Source: Neolewinella xylanilytica (GTDB taxonomy: Bacteria > Bacteroidota > Bacteroidia > Chitinophagales > Saprospiraceae). From it: a stretch of 64,000 nucleotides of DNA. Each line of letters opens with the position of its first letter. Within the stretch, counting starts at the first letter, position 1. Where the stretch lies: the NCBI RefSeq assembly GCF_002934605.1, contig NZ_PTJC01000006.1, forward strand, positions 2,080,557-2,144,556. Reading direction: 5' to 3'. The notes beneath the pieces were generated by a model that saw only the letters and a list, made by a program, of their open reading frames with translations, had not been told where the DNA came from and did no database searches. Position numbers and translations under genes: made by a program. This document shows positions 28,775 through 37,609 of this stretch, in pieces.

Positions 28775-29804
28775 GCTGCACGTCAATCTGGTGTCGGATA
28801 CGGCCACCCAGCCGACCCCGGCCATGCTGGAAGCGATGTTTTCCGCTCCGGTGGGCGACGACGTCTTCCGCCAGGACCCGACCGTAAACGAACTCGAAGC
28901 CTTTGCCGCGCAGCTCATGGGCATGGAATCCGCCCTGTTCTGCCCCTCGGGCACCATGACCAACCAGCTCGCGATCAAGGTGCATACGCGCCCCCTCGAC
29001 GAAGTGATCTGCGAGGAGAAGAGCCACATTTATCAGTACGAAGGCGGCGTATACAGCCTTATCTCCAACGTCAGCCTCAATACGCTCCACGGTGAGCGGG
29101 GAAAGCTCCTGCCGGGCCAGATCTCCGCAGCGGTGAAGCCCGAGTACGACTGGCTCCCCCGCACGAGGCTGGTAGTTCTGGAAAATACCTGCAACAAGGG
29201 TGGGGGCAGCATCTATACCCTGGCCGAAGCGGAAACCCTGGTGAAGGAAGCACGGCAACACGGTTTGGGGGTTCACCTGGACGGTGCCCGCCTGTTTAAT
29301 GCCCTCGCCGAAACCGGCGAATCCCCCGCCGACTGGGGAAAGCTTTTCGACACCGTCTCCATCTGCCTGAGCAAGGGGCTCGGTGCACCGGTGGGAAGTC
29401 TGCTTTTAGGCCCCGAAACGGAGATTCGTGAAGCCCGTCGCTACCGGAAAGTGCTGGGTGGCGGGATGCGCCAAGCGGGCTACCTCGCCGCGGCGGGGCT
29501 GTATGCCCTTCGCCACCACCGCGATCGGCTGCGGAAGGATAACGAGCGCGCCCGCAAACTCGCCGAGGTAGTCTCGCGCCAGCCATACGTGGCATCCGCC
29601 GAAAAGACTGAAAGTAATATCTGCATCTTCCACCTGCAGGACCGCAGTGCGGAAACTTACCTGCGTCAGCTTTCGGAGCACGGCATCCAGGCAACCCCCT
29701 TCGGCCAGAAGACCGTACGGTTCACCACCCACCTCGGCGTGGACGACCGGCAGATCGATTACGTTATCGAATGCCTGCCGAAACTGGCCGGACGGAATCA
29801 GTAG
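28767..29804 (+). CDS. Low-specificity threonine aldolase (GLY1-type)
   Basis: A 345-residue fold type I PLP enzyme splitting L-threonine or allo-threonine into glycine and acetaldehyde. Family marks are NLVSDTATQPTPAM, GDDVFRQDPTVNELE, SALFCPSGTMTNQLA, CEEKSHIYQYEGG, ENTCNKGGGSIY, HLDGARLFNALAE and the PLP lysine in CLSKGLGAPVGS. The ATG at 28767 overlaps the preceding stop by 8 bp. The end overlaps the convergent ferredoxin gene by 41 bp. Confidence 0.92.
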   Translation: MSKLHVNLVSDTATQPTPAMLEAMFSAPVGDDVFRQDPTVNELEAFAAQLMGMESALFCPSGTMTNQLAIKVHTRPLDEVICEEKSHIYQYEGGVYSLISNVSLNTLHGERGKLLPGQISAAVKPEYDWLPRTRLVVLENTCNKGGGSIYTLAEAETLVKEARQHGLGVHLDGARLFNALAETGESPADWGKLFDTVSICLSKGLGAPVGSLLLGPETEIREARRYRKVLGGGMRQAGYLAAAGLYALRHHRDRLRKDNERARKLAEVVSRQPYVASAEKTESNICIFHLQDRSAETYLRQLSEHGIQATPFGQKTVRFTTHLGVDDRQIDYVIECLPKLAGRNQ

Positions 29805-30003
29805 CCACCACTTCGTGACGGATGGTATCTACGGGGCAGATCTGCTCGCACAATAGGCAGGCGATATCACAAGGACGATCCACGGCGATGGTATCGAATG
29901 GACTCACGAAGCCGGCTTCCTGGGGGCAAATCGCCACGCACGCACCGCAGTTGATGCAGGCATTCCAGCCGATGCTAAAGAGTACGGGTTGCTGCTTGCT
30001 CAT
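29764..30003 (-). CDS. Small 2x[4Fe-4S] ferredoxin
   Basis: A 79-residue protein with two cysteine sets: CINCGACVAICP and CDIACLLCEQICP, each giving a four-iron cluster. It starts at 30003, its ATG overlapping the end of the geranylgeranyl reductase gene by 4 bp, so it is very likely its electron donor. Archaeal geranylgeranyl reductases use such ferredoxins. The second motif has an extra residue between cysteines 1 and 2 compared with CxxC, a common variant. The end overlaps the threonine aldolase gene on the other strand. Confidence 0.85.
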   Translation of the reverse strand: MSKQQPVLFSIGWNACINCGACVAICPQEAGFVSPFDTIAVDRPCDIACLLCEQICPVDTIRHEVVATDSVRPVSAGIR

Positions 30004-31175
30004 ATCTTTTTGAATTCGGAGGTCGGACTGAAGTAGTCGGACATCGTGGCGTAAAGCTGGTCGTCGCGCTCCGGTATATTCATATTGTGGAAGATATCGG
30101 TTTTGATATCGTACAGCTTCCACATCTTATTTCCTAGCTCGGCCAGCCAAAGGTCCTGGTAGGCTTTAAGCGCCCCATCGGTAAGCGGCAGTTTATCCCC
30201 TATGTGGCCGACCAAAAAATTGGCGGCGATCTTTCCACCGGCGACCGCGGTGTGCAATCCGCCCCCGGTAATGGGGTTGACGTGACGGGCGGCATCTCCG
30301 ACCAGGATCATGTTGTCCGCGAACTGGGTCCGTAAGGGTGCGGCGAGCGGCACCCCCCCACCCTGCACCTCCAGGATCCGACTGTTCTTAAATCGGTCCG
30401 CGAAAAAGCTTTCGGAGATAAAGCGGTGTAAGTGATCGCGCGCGGGTTCGTCGGTCATCGTGGCGACGACGCCCAGCCCGATCTCCGCGTAGCCATGTCC
30501 CTTCGGAAATACCCACGCATACCCCCCGGGCGCCCACCGGTGGCCGGTAATGATCTCCAGTAACCCCTCGGTTTCCACGCCGTCTACGATAAATTGAAGA
30601 CAACCGGCCAGCTCCGTAATTTTGATGTGGGTCTGCAGTCCCGCCCACTTTCCGACTTGCGACTGAAGCCCGTCCGCACCGACCACGATGCGGGCGGTAA
30701 GGTCCTTGATCTCGTTGTAGCGCTGCAGGCGGACCGTACAGTGGCCATCCGGATGGGGGGTATAGCCGAGACCCTCCGTTTTCAGCCAAACGTCCACCCC
30801 CGCCCGTTCCGCCCGGGTCATCAGGTAACGATCAAAACGCCGCCGGTCGACTACGTAACCCAGTGGCTTCTTACCGGCTTCAACACCGTATTCATCCGCT
30901 TTCAACTGGCGGTAATCATGGACGGTGCGGTTGCCGCTTTCGTCATAAATAGCAAACCCGTAAATAGCCTCGTGAATAAATTCGGCATCCGGAACGATGC
31001 CTACTTGTTCCAGGGCGTGGCGGCTGATCGCGCCGCTACACTGAATGGGCGCGCCGAGTTCCTGCCGCTTGTCTACTAACAATACCCGCAAGCCGGCATT
31101 GGCGGCGAACCGGGCGGTAGTGGATCCGGCCGGACCGGATCCGATAATGATGACATCGTAGTCTAATTGGGGCAT
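30000..31175 (-). CDS. Geranylgeranyl reductase family flavoprotein
   Basis: A 391-residue FAD enzyme. The dinucleotide site is DVIIIGSGPAGSTTARFAAN, a second FAD contact is DNMILVGDAARHVNPITGGGLHTA, and PIQCSGAISRHALEQ gives the family cysteine region. GGR proteins saturate the double bonds of geranylgeranyl chains on pyrophosphates, chlorophyll or archaeal lipids. The ATG at 31175 starts the normal N-terminus MPQLDYDVIIIG. The coupled ferredoxin gene and the tocopherol-like methyltransferases at 36.7 kb suggest that a prenylquinone side chain, rather than a lipid core, could be the substrate here; that is an inference. Confidence 0.87.
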   Translation of the reverse strand: MPQLDYDVIIIGSGPAGSTTARFAANAGLRVLLVDKRQELGAPIQCSGAISRHALEQVGIVPDAEFIHEAIYGFAIYDESGNRTVHDYRQLKADEYGVEAGKKPLGYVVDRRRFDRYLMTRAERAGVDVWLKTEGLGYTPHPDGHCTVRLQRYNEIKDLTARIVVGADGLQSQVGKWAGLQTHIKITELAGCLQFIVDGVETEGLLEIITGHRWAPGGYAWVFPKGHGYAEIGLGVVATMTDEPARDHLHRFISESFFADRFKNSRILEVQGGGVPLAAPLRTQFADNMILVGDAARHVNPITGGGLHTAVAGGKIAANFLVGHIGDKLPLTDGALKAYQDLWLAELGNKMWKLYDIKTDIFHNMNIPERDDQLYATMSDYFSPTSEFKKI

Positions 31176-31238
31176 GCAACGCGATTCTCTACAGCCAAAC
31201 CCCTGCCTACCGACTGTGTTCAACCAGCGCCCGTGGCA

Positions 31239-31847
31239 TTAGCCCCCGGCGGGCTTCTTCCAAATCTCATACCACCGGTTGCCGGAACGCGCCCGCTCCT
31301 CCCGCCGCTGATCCCGGCGTTTCTGGTTCCTACGCTTCCGGATTTTCTTTTCCTTGTCTTTATCCCAAATGCTATACCGCTTACCCAATACGTACCGGAC
31401 GCTGACGGCGGTCTGAGTGTACAGTACCGACTCCCCGCCCCGGATGTTAATGGCCGGCTTATAGTCGTAGCTGACGTTGATGCGGTTAAAGGTTGCTTCC
31501 AGCCCTATGGTACCGTCCAGTCCGATCGGTCCGTTGAAGGTTTGCCCCGTTTCCACGTCGATATCGTTGTTCCAGCCAGCGTGGGCGCCCAAACCGTAAA
31601 AGAGGTTGATCCGGCGACTTAGGATAGGCTGGTGTTGCTTACCGAGCAAGGTCACGCTGCCTTCGTCTTTGCCGATGGCTTGGTGGACGATTCCCTCCAA
31701 CACGAAGTTCTTGTGAATCTGGGGAAGGCGTACTTGGGCGGTAGCCCCCCATTCCGTTCCGACCCGCATACCGATCGCCAAGTCGTAAGACTGCGAACCC
31801 ACGTACAGCGGTAGTAGAAATAAACAGCAAATGGTAGTCAGCTTCAT
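31239..31847 (-). CDS. Predicted outer membrane protein, unknown
   Basis: A 202-residue protein with a signal peptide (KLTTICCLFLLPLYVGSQS) and alternating strands with aromatic and glycine residues (FYGLGAHAGWNNDIDV, INVSYDYKPAINI), fitting a small beta-barrel. The last 45 residues are extremely basic (KEKKIRKRRNQKRRDQRREE), which is unusual for an outer membrane protein and may bind nucleic acid, phospholipid heads or peptidoglycan. The ATG at 31847 was taken because it begins the signal peptide; another lies two codons upstream. No family named. Confidence 0.6.
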   Translation of the reverse strand: MKLTTICCLFLLPLYVGSQSYDLAIGMRVGTEWGATAQVRLPQIHKNFVLEGIVHQAIGKDEGSVTLLGKQHQPILSRRINLFYGLGAHAGWNNDIDVETGQTFNGPIGLDGTIGLEATFNRINVSYDYKPAINIRGGESVLYTQTAVSVRYVLGKRYSIWDKDKEKKIRKRRNQKRRDQRREERARSGNRWYEIWKKPAGG

Positions 31848-31878
31848 AGGCACTATAACGCGTACGCCTATCCCATTC

Positions 31879-33402
31879 TTATTGTTGCCGGAGCTCCAGG
31901 GTGGCCACGAGTTTGCGGCCGAGGTCGGACTCGGGGCTGGTCAGGATTTTCTCCACCGATCCCCGTTCGACGATACGTCCCGCCTCCATCAAAAGCAGGC
32001 GGTCGGTCGCGGATCGGGCGAGGTGCAGGTCGTGGGTGATTAAAATAACCGTAATCGCTTTTTCCGCGCATACCCGTTGTAACACGCCTACCACCTCCGA
32101 ACGCAGTAGAACATCCAGTCCGCTGAGGGCCTCGTCACAAATCAGTATTCGGGGTTCGGCGGCGAGCGCCCGGGCGATGGCCAGCCGCTGTCGTTCGCCG
32201 CCACTAAGCTGGTGGGGCTTTAATCGACCGTGTCGCTCGGGAGTTAGCCCGACGGCTTGTAATAAATCTTCGGTACGGCCAACATCCTGATCCGGAGTAG
32301 CCTCCCGAATGCACTGCCTCACCGTCATCCGCGGGTTTAGGGAGGCGAGTACGTCCTGAAAGATCATCTGGGCGCGAACCGCTTTGCGTATGGTAGTAGA
32401 CGGTGCGGTTGCGGGAAAGGTGAAATCACCGCATCGTAACGTCCCACCCGCCGCGGGGCTAAGCCCGGAGAGCCACTTGGCAATCGTACTTTTCCCACAT
32501 CCGCTCGGACCGATCAGTCCGATCCATTCTCCCTGCATAAGCCGGAATCCACAATCCGTTATCGCCGGGTCCCCCATTTCGGCATCGGCAAACCGGATGC
32601 TGAGGTTGCTGACCTCGATCAGGGAAACGGGGGGAAGTTCTTTGTTGTGGACCGGCATGGCACCTGCGTCCGCGCCCAATTGACGGACTCCCGACCGCCC
32701 CCCCGCTCCAGGCAACGTGACGGAGCGGTCGGTTACTCGGCGAATTAAATTTTCATCGTGGGTGATGAACAGCAGCCCCATATTGCGCTCGCGGCGGAAG
32801 GTATCGAGCAAACGGACGATTTCCAGTTCCGTGATCGAGTCGAGTGCCGTGGTCGGTTCATCGGCGATGAGCAACCGGGGTTGACCAGCGAGCGCGATCG
32901 CCAACATCAGACGTTGCAATTGTCCGCCACTGAGCTGCCCGGGCATGGCGGTCATCAACCTGCACCGCAGTACGGACAATTCGACCTGATCTAGTAATTC
33001 GACGATGTAAGCATCTTCGTCCTTGGACGGTGGTTTAAGTTGCCGGACGGCTTCGCGTAGCTGGTGGCCGCAACTCAGTACGGGATTCAGCGCGGCGGAT
33101 GGGTCCTGAAAAATCATACCGATCTCCCGACCGCGAATGGCCTGCATATCCAACGGGCCGGCGCCAAGCAATTCCACAACTCCGTCGTTTTTCCGCTGAA
33201 ACCGAGCTTCACCCGTCACCGTGCTGCTTTTCTTAGGTAACAACCCTAATAGCGCCGCCGCGCAGGAGCTTTTACCACTCCCCGAAGGACCGACCAGCGC
33301 CACCGCTTCCCCCGGCAACACGGAGAAATTCACACCTTCGACTGCCGGTTGAGCCCGACCGTAGGCGACAGTGAGGGACGTTACGTTTAGTAGCTCGATC
33401 AA
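31879..33402 (-). CDS. Fused two-domain peptide/nickel-type ABC transporter ATPase
   Basis: A 507-residue protein made of two ABC ATPase domains of the OppD and OppF type. Each has its Walker A (VGPSGSGKSS; IGPSGCGKST), signature (LSGGQLQRL; LSGGERQRL) and Walker B (LLIADEPTTALD; ILICDEALSGLD). Such fusions drive import of peptides or nickel, like YejF. The first domain carries the MIFQDPSAALNPVL stretch typical for the family. No permease or binding protein genes are nearby, so its partners must be encoded elsewhere. Confidence 0.87.
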   Translation of the reverse strand: MIELLNVTSLTVAYGRAQPAVEGVNFSVLPGEAVALVGPSGSGKSSCAAALLGLLPKKSSTVTGEARFQRKNDGVVELLGAGPLDMQAIRGREIGMIFQDPSAALNPVLSCGHQLREAVRQLKPPSKDEDAYIVELLDQVELSVLRCRLMTAMPGQLSGGQLQRLMLAIALAGQPRLLIADEPTTALDSITELEIVRLLDTFRRERNMGLLFITHDENLIRRVTDRSVTLPGAGGRSGVRQLGADAGAMPVHNKELPPVSLIEVSNLSIRFADAEMGDPAITDCGFRLMQGEWIGLIGPSGCGKSTIAKWLSGLSPAAGGTLRCGDFTFPATAPSTTIRKAVRAQMIFQDVLASLNPRMTVRQCIREATPDQDVGRTEDLLQAVGLTPERHGRLKPHQLSGGERQRLAIARALAAEPRILICDEALSGLDVLLRSEVVGVLQRVCAEKAITVILITHDLHLARSATDRLLLMEAGRIVERGSVEKILTSPESDLGRKLVATLELRQQ

Positions 33403-33414
33403 GGATTCATTTGC

Positions 33415-33876
33415 TTACCATTCGGGAACCATAGGTAGAAAGCGGTACGATTCAGCTGCGTAATCGATTGCGGCCACGTACGATTCTCTACCGTTCGATA
33501 CCATCAGATAAGGAACGCGAAGCGGGCCATTATAGTGGGCGGCCTGCCGAAATACGTCTGTCCGCAGCGGGACCGAAGGAGCTTTACACTCGATGAGCAG
33601 AAACGGGCGCATTTGCTGGTCGAAAACCAGGATATCGGTACGCCGGGGATCCCCTTGGACTTTTACGCCCCGCTCCACGGTGATACGGTTGCGGTTGTAG
33701 CGCATATCCTGGATCAGGAAATGGATCAGTAGTTGCCGCACGAATTCTTCCGGCTGCAGGACCAGCCATTTTCGGCGGATTTCACCCATTACCATACGTC
33801 GATTGCCCTCCGTACGCAGGTTTAGTCGGGGGGTGAATCGCTCTAAGCGCAGGTCGAGGGGTTCGGGGTTAGTCAC
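33415..33876 (-). CDS. HsdR N-terminal-like PD-(D/E)xK nuclease domain protein
   Basis: A 153-residue protein with the domain known as type I restriction enzyme R protein N-terminal (HSDR_N_2). The nuclease core is RRTDILVFDQQMRPFLLIECKAPS, with the D and E-x-K catalytic residues. Short stand-alone copies are widespread in Bacteroidota and are not part of a restriction system; their task is unknown. A GTG start at 33876 overlapping the upstream stop by 8 bp (GTGACTAA) is preferred; an ATG at 33945 would give a much longer overlap and a non-family N-terminus. Confidence 0.75.
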   Translation of the reverse strand: MTNPEPLDLRLERFTPRLNLRTEGNRRMVMGEIRRKWLVLQPEEFVRQLLIHFLIQDMRYNRNRITVERGVKVQGDPRRTDILVFDQQMRPFLLIECKAPSVPLRTDVFRQAAHYNGPLRVPYLMVSNGRESYVAAIDYAAESYRFLPMVPEW

Positions 33877-34447
33877 GGTAGGTATCGGCAAGTTGTTGTA
33901 GCCGGGGGAACAGCCCGTGCAGGGCGTGGTTGAAGCGCGAAGCATGCCGGATCAGGGTCTCGTCCACGCCCGACAATAAATCCGGTTGGCTGAGCCGCCC
34001 GGTAAGTCGATCGTACACGGCATGCATATTTTCGGGGCTCGTGTACATCTCCAGCCAGTCGCCACGGGTCATATCCTCAACGTAGCCCGTAATGCGCTCG
34101 CTGAGGTGAGGCCGTGCGTCCAGCAATCTGCGGTAGGCGGTGGCTTTGAAAAGACCGAAGGGCTGCGGTCCCCACTCCGCCCAATTGAGGTAAAGAAAAT
34201 AATCGAAGGCGATGTCGGAGATCACCGGGGCGTAGCGGCCATGGTCTAATTTCAATCGGTCATTGAGTTGCCGTACGCCCGGGTCGGCATCGGTCAGCGC
34301 GTCGATGTCCCGGTGAAAAAGCACGCCCCGCCGAATGCCGGGGGGGAGTGCGGCGAGTTCCCGGCCCCGGATAAAATCACCGATGAAGTTACCGACCTGC
34401 AGATCCGCGGAAAAATGCGAGAGCGTCAGGTGGGCCAGGAAGTTCAC
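33869..34447 (-). CDS. Acyl carrier protein phosphodiesterase-like protein
   Basis: A 192-residue HD-like protein of the AcpH family. It begins MNFLAHLTLSHFSADLQVGN, has GNFIGDFIRG, the metal-binding FHRDIDALTD and the DIAFDYFLYLNW motif. AcpH removes phosphopantetheine from acyl carrier protein. It overlaps ppk1 by 4 bp and the HsdR-like gene by 8 bp, so the three form one translationally coupled unit. Confidence 0.85.
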   Translation of the reverse strand: MNFLAHLTLSHFSADLQVGNFIGDFIRGRELAALPPGIRRGVLFHRDIDALTDADPGVRQLNDRLKLDHGRYAPVISDIAFDYFLYLNWAEWGPQPFGLFKATAYRRLLDARPHLSERITGYVEDMTRGDWLEMYTSPENMHAVYDRLTGRLSQPDLLSGVDETLIRHASRFNHALHGLFPRLQQLADTYRD

Positions 34448-36555
34448 GCTTCCTCCAGTTGGCGCTTGAAGTAATCGTAAATATCCAGCTGGGCGCGGAA
34501 GTGTCCCTCTCCCGGCAGGGTCGTGCGGTATTCGTTCAGCCGGTCGGTGCCGATGACCCGGGCGCGCTGGTTATCGCGCCACTGAATATCCATGATGCGT
34601 CGCAGTTCGAGGCGAATGAGGTTATCGTAGATCGGCGTAACGACCTCTACCCTGCGGTACAGATTCCGGTTCATCCAGTCGGCCGAACCCATGTATACTC
34701 GCTCCGAACCCCCGTTGCCGAAGATGAAGATGCGGGCATGCTCCAGGAAGCGGTCGATGATGCTGATGATCTGGATATTCTCCCGTTTGGAGGGCCGCAG
34801 CCGGCAGATGCCCCGCACAATCATGCGGACTTCCACCCCGGCGCGGGCGGCTTCGCGGATCTTGCGGATCATGGTCTCCTCCTCCAGGCTGTTCATCTTC
34901 AGGAAAAGGTAGGCATGGCCGCCGGATTTCGCAATCTCGATTTCGCGATCAATGAGGTTGAGGAACTCATCCATCATGTTGAAGGGTGCCACGAGCAGGT
35001 GGTTGCAACGGGGCAGAATGAGCTTGCCGCGGAGCAGGTCGAAAACCCGTTCGACGTCTTTCCCGATGCCGGGGCGACTGGTCAGCAGGGCGTGATCCGT
35101 GTAGAGCTTGGCGGTCTTTTCATTGAAGTTTCCGGTGCCGATGTAGCTGTAGTGACTTTCGTCGCCGTCGGCCGTGCGGCAGTAAATTTGCAGCAACTTC
35201 GTGTGGACCTTCACGGCGGGGTAGCTGTAGCGTACGTAAGCGCCGGCCTCTTTCATTTGATTTCCCCAGTACAGGTTACTGGCCTCGTCGAAGCGGGCCT
35301 TGGCCTCGACGAACGCTTCCACTTGCTTCCCTTTTTCGAGGGCGTAGAGGAGATTGGTGACTACTTTCGACTGTTTCGCTACCCGGTACAGGGTGATGCG
35401 GATCTTCGTCACCTCGGGATGGTCGGCTGCTTCCCGGATAAGTTCGGGAACGTAGTCGTATTTCTGGTAGGGGAAACTCAACAGGATGTCCGTTGCCTGG
35501 ATCACCCCGAGTAAACTTTCGGCTCCTTCCAACTTTGGATGGGGAAGCGGCGGTAACGGTTCGAAGGCCAGATGGTCGTGGTCCGGCGGTTGCGGGAAGG
35601 AAAAGAAGTCGTTGAAATTGTGGTAGCGAGCACCCGGGATCATATCGTATTTGGACAGGTGCAGCACCTGCTTTAGCCGGCGCAACACCCAATTGGGCAT
35701 GTCGCCGTCGTAGAGAAACCGGGTGGGCAGGCCCACGTCGCGGCTGGCCAGGCTATGCTCGATTTTGCGCAGCAGGTCGCCGTCGAACTCGTTGTCGATG
35801 TAGAGCTCGGCGTCCCGACTCAGTTTGAAGCAATACCCGAAATCGACGTCCCGCTCCATCCACCGGCTGAGATTGGACCGCACCACACTATCGAGAAAAA
35901 TGACATAATACCCATCGGGATCGCTCTCCGGACTCGGCAGTACCAAAAAGCGACCGCACGCTTCTACGGGCAGGGGAACCAAGGCTACTTCCTTCTTTTC
36001 GATGGCTTCCTTTTCCCGTAAACAAACGGCCAGGCACAACTGGGCATTGTCGAGAAAGGGCAGTTCGCGTTCGCCGTGCTCGACGTCCTCGTTCGGGAGC
36101 CAGTGCAGGTCGAGATGGGGGCGGATGTTGTCGTCGAAATGCTTGGCCGCGAATTCCCGCTGGTTTTCGGTCATTTCGTCCGAATGGATAAGGTGGATGT
36201 TCTCCTCCGCCAGCTGGGGAAGGATCTCCTCCCGAAAGATGCGGCCAAATTCTTCCTGCTGCCGGTGGACCATCTTGCGGATCGTCTTCAGTTCCCGCTT
36301 CGGACGAAAATCGAAAAGTTGGCGGCGTTCCGTCTTGGGAAGTTTTTTGAACTGCCGCATGGAAGAAACCCGGACCCGGTAAAATTCATCCAGGTTCGAA
36401 CTGTAAATGGCCAGAAAGCGAATGCGCTCGTAAAGCGGTACACGTGGGTCGGCGGCTTCCTGCAGAACTCGGGCGTTGAAGTCTAACCAGGAAGTGTCGC
36501 GTTTAACTAAATCGGTCGGCAAGATGATGTGGATTACAGGGCCGGAACGCCCCAC
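34444..36555 (-). CDS. ppk1: Polyphosphate kinase 1
   Basis: A 703-residue enzyme that builds polyphosphate from ATP at the membrane. The N-terminal part has FNARVLQEAADPRVPLYER and FLAIYSSNLDEFYRVRV; the head and two PLD-like catalytic domains follow, with the autophosphorylated histidine in AVKVHTKLLQIY and a further conserved stretch GTGNFNEKTAKLYTDHAL. Start: the frame begins at a GTG (36555) and there is no ATG before residue 60, so GTG is most likely. Length matches the family. It overlaps the AcpH-like gene by 4 bp. Confidence 0.94.
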   Translation of the reverse strand: MGRSGPVIHIILPTDLVKRDTSWLDFNARVLQEAADPRVPLYERIRFLAIYSSNLDEFYRVRVSSMRQFKKLPKTERRQLFDFRPKRELKTIRKMVHRQQEEFGRIFREEILPQLAEENIHLIHSDEMTENQREFAAKHFDDNIRPHLDLHWLPNEDVEHGERELPFLDNAQLCLAVCLREKEAIEKKEVALVPLPVEACGRFLVLPSPESDPDGYYVIFLDSVVRSNLSRWMERDVDFGYCFKLSRDAELYIDNEFDGDLLRKIEHSLASRDVGLPTRFLYDGDMPNWVLRRLKQVLHLSKYDMIPGARYHNFNDFFSFPQPPDHDHLAFEPLPPLPHPKLEGAESLLGVIQATDILLSFPYQKYDYVPELIREAADHPEVTKIRITLYRVAKQSKVVTNLLYALEKGKQVEAFVEAKARFDEASNLYWGNQMKEAGAYVRYSYPAVKVHTKLLQIYCRTADGDESHYSYIGTGNFNEKTAKLYTDHALLTSRPGIGKDVERVFDLLRGKLILPRCNHLLVAPFNMMDEFLNLIDREIEIAKSGGHAYLFLKMNSLEEETMIRKIREAARAGVEVRMIVRGICRLRPSKRENIQIISIIDRFLEHARIFIFGNGGSERVYMGSADWMNRNLYRRVEVVTPIYDNLIRLELRRIMDIQWRDNQRARVIGTDRLNEYRTTLPGEGHFRAQLDIYDYFKRQLEEA

Positions 36556-36671
36556 ATCGGCCGGGAGTTTGCTACCTAGCCCATATTAAAGAATAGTTAA
36601 TAGCACGAGTAAGTTCCCGCACGGCACCGGAGCCACGAACAATATCTGCCGGTCTAACTTACATCCCAGTA

Positions 36672-36679
36672 TAAATTCG
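36672..36679 (+). promoter_or_regulatory. Putative -7 element for the methyltransferase pair
   Basis: TAAATTCG fits TAnnTTCG and ends 4 bp before the ATG at 36684, implying a leaderless message for the two tocopherol-type methyltransferase genes. The spacing is the same as seen before the PAP2 and CAP/CBS genes. Confidence 0.4.
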
Positions 36680-36683
36680 ACCT

Positions 36684-37607
36684 ATGCGACTGATGCAACA
36701 TAAGCGGGAGGCCTACTGGTTCTACCGCTACCTTTCCAACTTCTACGATAAGTTAGTTAATCCGCTCTTTTGGACGGAACCCATGCGGGAAAAAGCACTC
36801 GACCTGGCGGATTGGTCCGGCGGGGAACTGCTGAAAGTCGTCGACGTGGGATCCGGGACCGGTTTCACCACCCAGGGCATTGCCCGGCGGGTACCGGCCA
36901 AAAACATCATTTGCGTTGATCAGAGCCCGGAGCAAATGGAACGGGCCATGGTGAAGCCCGATTTGGACGACTGCCGCTTCCGGCTCGGGGACGCCGAACG
37001 CCTACCCTTTGCTGACGACACCTTCGACCGCTACGTATCCGCCGGATCCATTGAATACTGGCCTGATCCCCAGCAGGGCGTTTTCGAATCCTACCGGGTG
37101 ATTAAGGAAGGTGGTCAGGCCCTACTCATCGGCCCCATCGAACCGGTCAATCCGATCAGTAAATTTATCGCAAACGCCTGGATGCTCTTCCCCCCCGAGC
37201 ATGAATACCACGGCTACTACGAGCGGGCCGGTTTTAAGGATATCCGCTATACCTACATCCGCCCGCACTGGCAGGAAAACGAACGGTACGGCATTGCGAT
37301 TATCGGCACTAAACCCGCTCCGGGGCGGAGTCCCGCCGCACCGCAACGCGGTAGCCACGCCCTCGTGGAAGCCGATCCCGAAGGAGGCTGGTTAGGCCGC
37401 AACCTCTTACTGACGGGCCGGCTGCTGGCCGGATCGCTGGCGGGTTTTCTATTCATTCCGATGGCCCTGCTCGCCCACGTTACCGCTCCGCTGCGCGGCG
37501 TGGAAGGAGAAGTACAACCCCTCAACCGGGAACAGAAAGCGGTACTGTATGGCCTCGGCGCGGTCACGGCCTTTTTCGTCCTGCGTGCCATTTTCCGCAA
37601 GCGATAA
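36684..37607 (+). CDS. VTE3-like 2-methyl-6-phytylbenzoquinol methyltransferase homologue
   Basis: A 307-residue class I SAM methyltransferase that strongly resembles plant VTE3 (MPBQ/MSBQ methyltransferase of tocopherol and plastoquinone synthesis). Shared marks are EAYWFYRYLSNFYDKLVNP, WTEPMREKALDLADW, VVDVGSGTGFTTQGIARRV, DQSPEQME, LGDAERLPFADD, RYVSAGSIEYWPDPQQG, NAWMLFPPEHEY and RAGFKDI. As in plants, the C-terminus has membrane-anchoring helices (LLAGSLAGFLFIPMALLAHV and AVLYGLGAVTAFFVLRAIF). The enzyme would methylate the ring of a prenylated hydroquinone at the membrane. The next gene, 2 bp on, is VTE4-like. Homology was judged by eye from remembered plant sequences. Confidence 0.82.
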   Translation: MRLMQHKREAYWFYRYLSNFYDKLVNPLFWTEPMREKALDLADWSGGELLKVVDVGSGTGFTTQGIARRVPAKNIICVDQSPEQMERAMVKPDLDDCRFRLGDAERLPFADDTFDRYVSAGSIEYWPDPQQGVFESYRVIKEGGQALLIGPIEPVNPISKFIANAWMLFPPEHEYHGYYERAGFKDIRYTYIRPHWQENERYGIAIIGTKPAPGRSPAAPQRGSHALVEADPEGGWLGRNLLLTGRLLAGSLAGFLFIPMALLAHVTAPLRGVEGEVQPLNREQKAVLYGLGAVTAFFVLRAIFRKR

Positions 37608-37609
37608 CC

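Noticed and set aside
33415..33876. Type I restriction system
   Set aside because: Only the small HsdR N-terminal-like domain is present; no helicase part, HsdM or HsdS genes are near.
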